Source: Gynurincola endophyticus (lineage in GTDB: Bacteria; Bacteroidota; Bacteroidia; Chitinophagales; Chitinophagaceae). From it: a stretch of 64,000 nucleotides of DNA. The stretch is taken from contig NZ_RCWL01000001.1 of NCBI RefSeq assembly GCF_003991195.1, positions 904,033 through 968,032 of the forward strand, in the 5' to 3' direction. Below the pieces are notes generated by a model, which did no database searches, had not been told where the DNA came from, and saw only the letters and a list, made by a program, of their open reading frames with translations. The position numbers and the translations under genes were made by a program. Of the stretch, positions 26,382 through 33,061 are shown one piece after another (the stretch's first letter is position 1; every line of letters begins with the position of its first letter).

Positions 26382-27326
26382 ATGGCTAAAGAAAAAATTC
26401 TTGTAATTGGAGCTTCCGGTCAAATTGGTGTTGAATTAACACTGGCATTAAGAAACCTTTATGGCGAAGAAAATGTGATTGCTTCAGATTTACGCGAGCC
26501 CAATCAATTATTAAAAGATAGCGGTCCTTACGTAAGCATGGATGTAATGAACAAGGAAATGCTGCACGTACAGGTGATCCGTCAGAATGTAACCCAGATT
26601 TATTTATTGGCAGCAATGTTATCGGCTACCGGCGAAAAAAATCCGAATCTTGCATGGAATCTGAATATGCAGGGATTGTTAAATGTATTGGATATTGCCC
26701 GCGAAGAAAACCTGCATAAAGTATACTGGCCTTCAAGTATTGCCGTTTTTGGGCCTACTTCCCCTAAAAATAACTGTCCTCAACAAACTATTATCGAACC
26801 AACTACCGTATATGGTATTTCAAAATATGCCGGCGAGTTCTGGTGTAATTATTATCATCAGCGCTTTGGGGTAGATGTCAGAAGCATCCGTTATCCCGGA
26901 TTGATTTCTTATAAATCAGCTCCGGGCGGAGGAACCACCGACTACGCAGTGGAAATTTATAATGAAGCTATTGAAAATAAAAAATATACCTGTTTCCTTG
27001 AAGAAAACACTTATCTGCCGATGATGTATATGCCCGATGCCATCAGAGGTACTATTGAGTTAATGGAAGCGCCTGCCGATAAAATATCGATCAGAACTTC
27101 TTACAACTTATCTTCGATGAGTTTTTCGCCGAAAGAAATCGGTGCGGAAATCAAAAAACATATTCCTGACTTTACAATGGATTATGCACCTGACTACCGT
27201 CAGCAAATTGCCAATTCATGGCCTGCCAGCATTGATGATACCGTTGCCAGAAATGACTGGGGCTGGAAACATGAATTTGACCTGCAGAGAATGACGGCAG
27301 ATATGCTGACAAATCTTAAAAAGTAA
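26382..27326 (+). CDS. L-threonine 3-dehydrogenase, SDR type
   Basis: This 314-aa NAD-dependent enzyme of the extended short-chain dehydrogenase family is most like the epimerase-type L-threonine dehydrogenases, which oxidise threonine to 2-amino-3-ketobutyrate. The NAD-binding motif is G10-A-S-G13-Q-I-G16, and the active-site pair is Tyr144 and Lys148 (VYGISKYAG). The segments RYPGLISYKSAPGGGTTDYA and YLPMMYMPDAIRGTIELMEA are characteristic of this TDH group and separate it from UDP-galactose epimerases. It is flanked by hairpins and appears to be monocistronic. Its product can be split to glycine, which would feed the glycine-cleavage enzyme encoded at 46452-49334; this link is inference. 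Confidence 0.88.
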   Translation: MAKEKILVIGASGQIGVELTLALRNLYGEENVIASDLREPNQLLKDSGPYVSMDVMNKEMLHVQVIRQNVTQIYLLAAMLSATGEKNPNLAWNLNMQGLLNVLDIAREENLHKVYWPSSIAVFGPTSPKNNCPQQTIIEPTTVYGISKYAGEFWCNYYHQRFGVDVRSIRYPGLISYKSAPGGGTTDYAVEIYNEAIENKKYTCFLEENTYLPMMYMPDAIRGTIELMEAPADKISIRTSYNLSSMSFSPKEIGAEIKKHIPDFTMDYAPDYRQQIANSWPASIDDTVARNDWGWKHEFDLQRMTADMLTNLKK

Positions 27327-27376
27327 AAGAAAAACATAAAATTACCGGGAACGGAGTTTTAAGAATAAAAGTCTAC

Positions 27377-27384
27377 TAAATTTG
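27377..27384 (+). promoter_or_regulatory. -7 box of TlpA-like gene
   Basis: TAAATTTG is a perfect TAnnTTTG, 36 nt before the ATG. The base after it (27385) is the first base of a perfect palindrome, so the start site falls inside that palindrome. Confidence 0.6.
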
Positions 27385-27412
27385 TAGGAATTAATTGTAC
27401 AATTAATTCCTA
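27385..27412. promoter_or_regulatory. Perfect 28-bp palindrome at transcription start
   Basis: The 14-nt half TAGGAATTAATTGT is followed directly by its reverse complement, with no spacer. Then comes TTTTTTAT and the ATG at 27421. In DNA it may be an operator. In RNA it would be a hairpin plus T run in the 5' leader, so it may also end transcripts coming from upstream. Confidence 0.6.
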
Positions 27413-27420
27413 TTTTTTAT

Positions 27421-28650
27421 ATGAAACAAATCATTTCAGCATTAGTATTGATCGTATGGGTAGGAAGTGTTTCTGCACAGTTGTGTACGGGACCGTGGCG
27501 GGGAGCTGTTATTAGAAATGATGCGGTACCTGTTTATTTTAATTTTGATATCTCTAAAAAGAACGGAAAGCCTGTAATAGCGATAAAAAATGGTGACGAA
27601 AAGATAGTCATTGATGAAGTAATGGTAAAAGCAGACTCGGTATATTTTCAAATGCCTTTTTACGAATCGTCTTTTAAGGCTAGTATTACATCGGAAGGAG
27701 TGATGCAGGGCGTATGGGAGAAGTGGACTTATGACTCTGTGAATACACTAAAGTTCGAGGCGATTCCTGCTATCAAAAAACGTTTTTCGGCGGTAGATGG
27801 TAAAGCTACGGTGAATATAACAGGCTTATGGCAAGCGTCGATCAGTACAGCAGCCGGAGTAAGCCGACCCGCAGTGGCTACATTCAAACAAAAAGGAAAC
27901 GAGCTGACAGGTTCTTTTGTTACTGCTACCGGTGATTTTAGGTTTTTAGAGGGTATTGTTACCGGAAATCGATTATTGCTTTCAACATTTGACGGTGGGT
28001 TGCTTTATTTTTTTGAAGCTACTATTGATGCGGATTCTATTGTAGACGGCAGGTTTTATATTGGAAGTACAAGAGTTGATTCGTGGGTGGCAAAAAAGAA
28101 TCCTGCAGCTACTATTGATGTGACGGAAGTAACACCTGTTATTTTATCAGATGCACCTGTTCAATTTTCATTCAGGGATGTAAATGGAGAACTGGTAAGT
28201 TTATCAGATCGGAGGTTTGCAGATAAGCTGATTGTACTTCAGATAATGGGTTCATGGTGCCCGAACTGTATGGATGAAACGAAGTTTTTAAGTGAGATCT
28301 ATGGGAAGTATGCATCAAAAGGAGTAGAAATTATTGGATTGGCATATGAATTATCTACCGATTTTGAACGGTCTCAACGATCTTTAAAGAGGGTAATAGA
28401 ACGGTTTGATGTAAAGTATCCGGTATTGATTACAGGAGTGGGTATTGCTGATGAAGAAAGAACGAAAAAAACATTACCGCAGATGTCGGATATCCAAACT
28501 TTTCCGACCACTCTTTTTCTGAATAAAAACAAACAGATAGTAGAAATACATACCGGTTTTTCAGGCCCCGGAACTGAAGGCTTCTATGATCAGTATGTAA
28601 AGCAATTTAAAACTACTTTGGAGAAATTGTTAAATGTGGTTGAAAATTGA
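27421..28650 (+). CDS. Exported TlpA-like thioredoxin-fold protein
   Basis: This 409-aa exported protein has a signal peptide (MKQIISALVLIVWVGSVSAQ). An N-terminal beta-rich region of about 220 residues lacks a clear family match. A C-terminal TlpA/ResA-like thioredoxin domain (about 240-405) has the redox motif W-Cys280-P-N-Cys283 and the cis-Pro loop TFPTTLFLNKNKQIVEIHTG. Such proteins reduce disulphides in the periplasm, for example in cytochrome c maturation or oxidative defence; the substrate here is unknown. Its last codons overlap the left arm of an AT-rich dispersed repeat (28640-28725), so the C-terminal residues (VVEN) seem to derive from that element. Confidence 0.85.
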   Translation: MKQIISALVLIVWVGSVSAQLCTGPWRGAVIRNDAVPVYFNFDISKKNGKPVIAIKNGDEKIVIDEVMVKADSVYFQMPFYESSFKASITSEGVMQGVWEKWTYDSVNTLKFEAIPAIKKRFSAVDGKATVNITGLWQASISTAAGVSRPAVATFKQKGNELTGSFVTATGDFRFLEGIVTGNRLLLSTFDGGLLYFFEATIDADSIVDGRFYIGSTRVDSWVAKKNPAATIDVTEVTPVILSDAPVQFSFRDVNGELVSLSDRRFADKLIVLQIMGSWCPNCMDETKFLSEIYGKYASKGVEIIGLAYELSTDFERSQRSLKRVIERFDVKYPVLITGVGIADEERTKKTLPQMSDIQTFPTTLFLNKNKQIVEIHTGFSGPGTEGFYDQYVKQFKTTLEKLLNVVEN

Positions 28651-28738
28651 AAACGTGTCTGCGTAGTTAGGTTTCTTTAAAATAATGAAAGATGACTTAT
28701 TACACTTTCCATTTTCAATTTTCAATTCTCCATTTTTA
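28640..28738. repeat. Dispersed AT-rich inverted-repeat element, copy B
   Basis: TTGAAAATTGAAAA at 28640-28653 is the exact reverse complement of 28712-28725. The element fills the whole gap between two convergent genes and supplies both stop-codon regions. The right arm continues into TTCTCCATT, as in the copies at 37-65 and 34723-34793. The interior shares short blocks with the copy at 29816-29908. Confidence 0.6.
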
Positions 28739-29464
28739 TAAGTTTCTTATCCAGATATTTCTAAAACTTACCGGATCTCCATGATCTTGTAAAATCAATG
28801 GTAATTTATCAGCATGTTTAATATTGTCGGGCAATCCGATATATTGTGTACTACCCCAGATGGTGGTATTGTTTTGAACCAGCACGCCGTTGTGCAATAC
28901 GGTAATAGTAGCAGGAGATTTTAACATACCCTGATCGTTAAAGCGTGGAGCGGTAAAAATGATATCATAAGTTTGCCATTCACCGGGTCCTTTTGAAGCA
29001 TTTACCAACGGAGGCGTTTGTTTATAAATACTACCGGCCTGGCCGTTACTGTAAGTAGTATTATTATAGGAGTCCAGTACCTGTAACTCGTACGTACTCA
29101 TTAAAAAAATGCCACTGTTACCTCTGCCCTGGCCTTCGCCTTTTACGGTAGCAGGCGTTCTCCATTCAATATGTAACTGGCAATCGCCGAATGATTGCTG
29201 ACTGATAATTTCACCGGTACCACCTTTAACAGTTAATATACCGTCTTTCACATCCCATTTAACAGCGGAACCGTCTTTGTGTTTCCAGCCGTTCATATTT
29301 TTTCCGTCGAATAAAATGATGGCATCTCCGGGAACGGCTGCTTGTGTGTTTACCACCGGAGGAACGGGTTTCCATGATTCGGTTAATTTAGGATCGCCAT
29401 TTCTTTCCTGAGCGAATAAAGAAGACGCTGTTAATGTGCAAACAGCCAGAAATACATATTTCAT
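28736..29464 (-). CDS. Secreted DUF1080 (3-keto-disaccharide hydrolase-like) protein
   Basis: This 242-aa exported protein has a signal peptide (MKYVFLAVCTLTASSLFAQ) followed by one DUF1080 domain, a concanavalin-like beta-sandwich related to glycoside hydrolase families. Typical blocks are IILFDGKNMNGWKHKDG near residue 50, HIEWRTPA, GNSGIFLMSTYELQVLDSY and LILQDHGDPVSFRNIWIRNL at the end. Members include 3-keto-glucoside hydrolases, but most are untested, so the activity is an inference. It is convergent with the TlpA-like gene. Acylphosphatase is upstream on the same strand, 6 nt away, so co-transcription is likely. Confidence 0.88.
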   Translation of the reverse strand: MKYVFLAVCTLTASSLFAQERNGDPKLTESWKPVPPVVNTQAAVPGDAIILFDGKNMNGWKHKDGSAVKWDVKDGILTVKGGTGEIISQQSFGDCQLHIEWRTPATVKGEGQGRGNSGIFLMSTYELQVLDSYNNTTYSNGQAGSIYKQTPPLVNASKGPGEWQTYDIIFTAPRFNDQGMLKSPATITVLHNGVLVQNNTTIWGSTQYIGLPDNIKHADKLPLILQDHGDPVSFRNIWIRNL

Positions 29465-29470
29465 CAGTGC

Positions 29471-29743
29471 TTATTTAATAGTTTGAAAAGTTGAGAATGT
29501 TTCCAACGGAATCTCTTTTACTACAAGATTATCTACAACTGCTTTTGGAGATCCTTCTTTACACCATTCTATCAACAAATTTAATTGATCTTCTGTTCCG
29601 GTGGCATGTAAAATTACCGTGCCGTCAGATAGATTTTTAACCCAGCCTTTTAAATCAAGGGATAGTGCTTTTTCAGTGGTGTGCTTTCTGTACATCACCC
29701 CCTGAACGAGCCCGCTCACTATAATCTCGATAGTTTTCTGCAT
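29471..29743 (-). CDS. acyP: Acylphosphatase
   Basis: This 90-aa acylphosphatase hydrolyses carboxyl-phosphate bonds in small molecules. The family signature is complete: GLVQGVMYRK with the phosphate-binding Arg19, and GWVKNLSDGTV with the catalytic Asn37. I start it at 29743, which gives the standard length. The open frame continues 55 codons further upstream to 29908, but that extension is the translation of an AT-rich dispersed repeat (29816-29908) and has no family similarity. The DUF1080 gene follows after 6 nt. Confidence 0.92.
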   Translation of the reverse strand: MQKTIEIIVSGLVQGVMYRKHTTEKALSLDLKGWVKNLSDGTVILHATGTEDQLNLLIEWCKEGSPKAVVDNLVVKEIPLETFSTFQTIK

Positions 29744-29815
29744 GAGTTGAAGATAATAAAAAAGAATGAGTTTTCTATATAGGATGAATGAATTAAGCGG
29801 ATGTAAAATTGAAAG

Positions 29816-29908
29816 TTGAAAATTGAAAACGTAGCTAATCAGGTCTGTGTAATTGCCTTTGGTAACTTTATTAGTAATGAAAGGATTAGTTGCTCTTTCA
29901 ATTTTCAA
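29816..29908. repeat. Dispersed AT-rich inverted-repeat element, copy C
   Basis: TTGAAAATTGAAA on the left (29816-29828) is the exact reverse complement of TTTCAATTTTCAA on the right (29896-29908). Left arm and AACGT are identical to copy B at 28640, and the interiors share blocks such as TAATGAAAG. It lies between icd and acyP and creates a false N-terminal extension for acyP. Confidence 0.55.
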
Positions 29909-29937
29909 GTATAGTACTTTAACGTTGATAACCTGCT

Positions 29938-29970
29938 AAAAAAAACAGGCTACGAAACGCAGCCTGTTTT
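29938..29970 (-). terminator. Terminator of icd
   Basis: AAAAACAGGCT (29941-29951) pairs with AGCCTGTTTT (29961-29970) and runs into eight T on the minus strand. It lies 20 nt past the icd stop codon. Confidence 0.85.
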
Positions 29971-29989
29971 AAAAAAATATGATAAAGAA

Positions 29990-31225
29990 CTATAAGCCTA
30001 ATTTAGCTTTTAAGTTCGAATCAATAGCTTCCAAGAATTCTTCGGTATAAAGGAAATGGTCGCCATGTTTCACTTTATTACCATGAACGCAAACAGCCAG
30101 GTCTTTTGTCATTTTACCGCTTTCAACGGTTTCGATACAAACTTCTTCCAAAGCATTTGCAAACTTGATTAACTCATCGTTACCGTCTAACTTACCTCGG
30201 AAGGCTAAGCCGCGCGTCCAGGCGAAAATAGAGGCTATAGGGTTAGTAGAAGTAGGATTACCCTTCTGATGTTCGCGGTAGTGACGTGTTACAGTTCCGT
30301 GAGCAGCTTCAGCTTCTAAAGTTTTTCCATCAGGAGTAATTAATACAGATGTCATTAAACCTAAAGAACCGAAGCCTTGTGCTACAGTATCCGATTGCAC
30401 GTCTCCGTCATAGTTTTTACAAGCCCAAACGAAATTGCCATTCCATTTTAAAGCAGAAGCTACCATGTCATCGATTAAACGGTGCTCATAAGTAATACCG
30501 GCAGTTTCGAATTGAGTTTTGAATTCGTTTTCAAAGATGTCCTGGAAGATATCTTTAAAGCGGCCGTCATACTTCTTTAAGATAGTATTTTTGGTAGACA
30601 GGTATAAAGGCCATTTTTTGCTTAAAGCCATATTAAAACAGCTTCTGGCAAAACCCTTGATACTCTCGTCTGTATTATACATTGTTAATGCAACACCGTC
30701 ACCGTTGAAGTTGTATACTTCAAAAGTTTGAGCTTCTCCGCCATCTTCAGGAGTAAAGGTCATGGTTAATTTACCTTTACCTTTTATGATAGTATCTGTT
30801 GCACGGTATTGGTCACCGAATGCGTGTCTGCCAACAATAATAGGGGCAGTCCAGTTGGTGACAAGACGTGGAATATTTTTGATAACAATCGGCTCACGGA
30901 ATACAGTACCATCAAGAATGTTGCGGATGGTTCCGTTAGGCGATTTCCACATTTGTTTAAGGCTGAACTCTTTTACTCTGGCTTCATCAGGTGTAATTGT
31001 AGCACATTTGATACCTACACCATATTGTTTGATTGCATTAGCAGCGTCGATCGTTACCTGGTCATTAGTAGCATCTCTGTGCTCCATTCCTAAGTCATAG
31101 TACTTAATGTCCAATTCTAAGTAAGGAAGAATTAATTTGTCTTTAATAAACTTCCAGATAATCCTGGTCATTTCATCGCCATCCAACTCTACTACGGGAT
31201 TGGCTACTTTGATTTTTTTTGCCAT
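29990..31225 (-). CDS. icd: NADP-dependent isocitrate dehydrogenase
   Basis: This 411-aa enzyme oxidises isocitrate to 2-oxoglutarate in the TCA cycle with NADP+. Its length and the N-terminal block [19 protein letters not shown] are those of the eukaryote-like homodimeric subfamily rather than the E. coli-type enzyme. Other family blocks are [52 protein letters not shown] and [17 protein letters not shown], with the NADP-binding region around the last. It is monocistronic, with a promoter at 31255-31262 and a strong terminator. Confidence 0.97.
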   Translation of the reverse strand: MAKKIKVANPVVELDGDEMTRIIWKFIKDKLILPYLELDIKYYDLGMEHRDATNDQVTIDAANAIKQYGVGIKCATITPDEARVKEFSLKQMWKSPNGTIRNILDGTVFREPIVIKNIPRLVTNWTAPIIVGRHAFGDQYRATDTIIKGKGKLTMTFTPEDGGEAQTFEVYNFNGDGVALTMYNTDESIKGFARSCFNMALSKKWPLYLSTKNTILKKYDGRFKDIFQDIFENEFKTQFETAGITYEHRLIDDMVASALKWNGNFVWACKNYDGDVQSDTVAQGFGSLGLMTSVLITPDGKTLEAEAAHGTVTRHYREHQKGNPTSTNPIASIFAWTRGLAFRGKLDGNDELIKFANALEEVCIETVESGKMTKDLAVCVHGNKVKHGDHFLYTEEFLEAIDSNLKAKLGL

Positions 31226-31254
31226 GTACAGTAAATGTTTAACTATGAAGAGTG

Positions 31255-31262
31255 CAAACCTA
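31255..31262 (-). promoter_or_regulatory. -7 box of icd
   Basis: The minus strand reads TAGGTTTG, a perfect TAnnTTTG, 29 nt upstream of the start codon. GTTG lies 20 bp further upstream as a possible -33 element. Confidence 0.6.
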
Positions 31263-31371
31263 CGTTAAATCATTAAAAAGAACAACGTTACTATTTTGAG
31301 CCGATTGGTTCGGTTTGACAGCTTTCGGTTATCACCCTCATAAAAATGTGCATAATAAGGTCTTAAAGTAA

Positions 31372-31390
31372 TTGTTCTGAGGCAGAACAA
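31372..31390. promoter_or_regulatory. Dyad upstream of Crp/Fnr pair
   Basis: TTGTTCTG (31372-31379), AGG, CAGAACAA (31383-31390) is a perfect 8-bp dyad about 110 nt before the first regulator gene. Further down, AAAGATAGTAC occurs twice, at about 31397 and 31443. These are plausible autoregulatory sites, but no binding protein is established. Confidence 0.4.
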
Positions 31391-31498
31391 GTTAGAAAGA
31401 TAGTACTAAAAATTATTATCACCAATAAAAAAATCTACAAAAAAGATAGTACGAAGAGTGGAAAGGGATGTTTAAGAATAAAGACCAAAACTAATATC

Positions 31499-32113
31499 AT
31501 GTATATACTACTCGAAACGTTCATCGATAAAATTTCTAGTATTAGTGAAGAGGAACATTATCATCTGCATAAGATTTGTGAAGTGCGTTCATATGGCCGG
31601 TATGAGAAGTTGAACATAGAAGACCAGTATGAAGAGTACCTGCATTTTATTACTAAAGGAGTTATCAGGAAGTTCTGTAAAAAAGATGAAGAAGATATAA
31701 CTATTCAACTGGCGCAGGAAGGTGAAATTATTTGTGCTGATGTAACAGTGTTTAGCGATCAACCAACTCGTTATCAATTAGAAACGCTGGAACCAACAAC
31801 TACCTTATCTATTTCCAAAAAAAGATTTTTAGAATTATATGACAAGCATCCCGGAATACAACGTTTGTCGCGTAAATTATTAACACTCATGTTACTAAAA
31901 AGTGAAGAGTACGAGTTGGAACAGGTGAAGTATGCATTACGCGACAGGATGGCCAGGTTTCTTGAATCACAACCTCAATTGATTAACCGGGTACCTCAAA
32001 AAATCCTGGCTTCTTATCTGAATATTCAACCCGAAACATTCAGCAGGCTCAAGACCTCCCTGTCTGCTCATAAACAAAACTTTGAAGTTAATAACAATCA
32101 CCCTGTAATCTAA
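31499..32113 (+). CDS. Crp/Fnr-type transcriptional regulator 1
   Basis: This 204-aa protein has a cyclic-nucleotide-binding-like beta-barrel (about 25-120), a long dimer helix, and a C-terminal winged helix (about 160-190, VPQKILASYLNIQPETFSRLK). The recognition helix keeps the Glu and Arg of the Crp pattern (E-T-x-x-R), but Pro replaces the first Arg. The barrel lacks the classic GELG...RSA cAMP-binding signature, so cAMP is unlikely to be the ligand (inference). There is no FNR-type cysteine cluster. A paralogue starts 13 nt downstream. The gene adjoins the phosphorylase operator, which makes it a candidate regulator of that site. Confidence 0.85.
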   Translation: MYILLETFIDKISSISEEEHYHLHKICEVRSYGRYEKLNIEDQYEEYLHFITKGVIRKFCKKDEEDITIQLAQEGEIICADVTVFSDQPTRYQLETLEPTTTLSISKKRFLELYDKHPGIQRLSRKLLTLMLLKSEEYELEQVKYALRDRMARFLESQPQLINRVPQKILASYLNIQPETFSRLKTSLSAHKQNFEVNNNHPVI

Positions 32114-32126
32114 TCAACCTTGTGCC

Positions 32127-32753
32127 ATGCCAATCAGAAAATCACTTCATGAAATCGGTGACTACATCTATAATTACCTGCAACGTTATATGGATGTTAC
32201 CAGAGAAGAAGTACAGTTCTTAATCGGTTTTCTTGAACTGCGCAGCTTTAACAGAAAAGAAAAAATATTGAATGTCGGTGAAGTTGACCAACACCTCAAT
32301 ATGGTGATCCAGGGAATTGTCAGAAAGTATATTGAAGTGGATGGATTGGATTGTACACTACAAATTGCACAGGAAGGGCATTTTATTCAAAGTGATCGTT
32401 CTTTTCATGAGCAAAGTGCTTCAGAAATAGTAATAGAAGCTGTTGAGAAAACCACCATTATTTCAATCTCTCATCAACAATTACAACGTCTGCTGGCCAG
32501 CTCAGACCGGTGGGAACGATTGGGAACAAATATCCTGATGCTACTATTAAAACACAGAGAAAGCCGCATCTATAAAAAAAGAGCACTGAGCTCCAGAGAG
32601 TATTTTATGCACTTTCTAAAACACCATCCGGATATCATTCAACGGGTACCACAAAAATATATAGCTTCTTACCTCGGCGTAAAACCCGAAACTTTCAGCA
32701 GACTCAAACATTTACTGAAAGGAAAGAGGTTATATAAAAATAATATTAGCTGA
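32127..32753 (+). CDS. Crp/Fnr-type transcriptional regulator 2
   Basis: This 208-aa paralogue of the preceding gene shows the same three-part layout and a nearly identical recognition region (VPQKYIASYLGVKPETFSRLKHLL). The effector barrel (about 30-125, with QIAQEGHFIQSDRSF) again lacks the cAMP signature. The pair clearly arose by tandem duplication and is read as one unit, with 13 nt between and a terminator at 32776-32810. It could form heterodimers with its neighbour; this is speculation. Adjacent to the phosphorylase-like gene and its operator. Confidence 0.85.
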   Translation: MPIRKSLHEIGDYIYNYLQRYMDVTREEVQFLIGFLELRSFNRKEKILNVGEVDQHLNMVIQGIVRKYIEVDGLDCTLQIAQEGHFIQSDRSFHEQSASEIVIEAVEKTTIISISHQQLQRLLASSDRWERLGTNILMLLLKHRESRIYKKRALSSREYFMHFLKHHPDIIQRVPQKYIASYLGVKPETFSRLKHLLKGKRLYKNNIS

Positions 32754-32775
32754 TTTAAATGGGGAATCTAAAAAC

Positions 32776-32810
32776 AAAGGCTGCCTTTACAATAAAGTGC
32801 AGCCTTTTTT
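32776..32810 (+). terminator. Terminator of Crp/Fnr pair
   Basis: AAAGGCTGC (32776-32784) pairs with GCAGCCTTT (32799-32807), and the inner CTTTA/TAAAG extends the stem to 14 bp. Six T follow. It separates the regulator pair from the phosphorylase-like gene. Confidence 0.88.
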
Positions 32811-32998
32811 AGTTCAATTAATGATAAAACTTCTGCAGAATCAGGTGTTAGCTGAAAACAAGATTATCGTTGTTAACGATTTTTTGTTGGTGAAACTTCT
32901 TCAATGATGTAACTTGTTCGGATGATCTGACGTTACCTTAATTTGTGTTTTTTGCTATTTTGATAGGGCAGATGTTAGATTATTTGAAATAAATCCTT
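32811..32998. other. Intergenic region upstream of phosphorylase
   Basis: No ORF is supported. A 6-bp hairpin followed by T (ATCGTT-GTT-AACGAT-TTTTT, 32866-32885) could be a second weak terminator. The rest is AT-rich promoter-type sequence. Confidence 0.4.
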
Positions 32999-33006
32999 TA
33001 ATATTG
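32999..33006 (+). promoter_or_regulatory. -7 box of phosphorylase-like gene
   Basis: TAATATTG differs from TAnnTTTG at one base. It ends 6 nt before the dyad at 33013-33033, so transcription would start at the edge of that dyad. Confidence 0.45.
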
Positions 33007-33012
33007 TACATT

Positions 33013-33033
33013 AATGTGTACTAAATACACATT
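33013..33033. promoter_or_regulatory. Putative operator shared with alpha-amylase gene
   Basis: AATGTGTA (33013-33020), CTAAA, TACACATT (33026-33033): a perfect 8-bp dyad. Its 7-bp arms and spacing are identical to 23785-23805. It follows the -7 box directly, and an ATG inside it creates a false N-terminal extension (MCTKYT...), as at the amylase gene. Confidence 0.65.
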
Positions 33034-33061
33034 TGTATTTTATAAAAATTATTGCGAACCT

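Noticed and set aside
29744..29908. 55-codon N-terminal extension of acylphosphatase
   Set aside because: It is the translation of a dispersed AT-rich repeat; acylphosphatases are about 90 aa and the second start gives that length.
18841..31225. Aconitase and isocitrate dehydrogenase as one TCA operon
   Set aside because: They are about 9 kb apart with separate promoters, terminators and intervening genes on both strands.
33014..33061. N-terminal extension of the phosphorylase-like protein starting at ATG 33014
   Set aside because: The ATG lies inside the dyad shared with the amylase gene, and the added residues have no family similarity.
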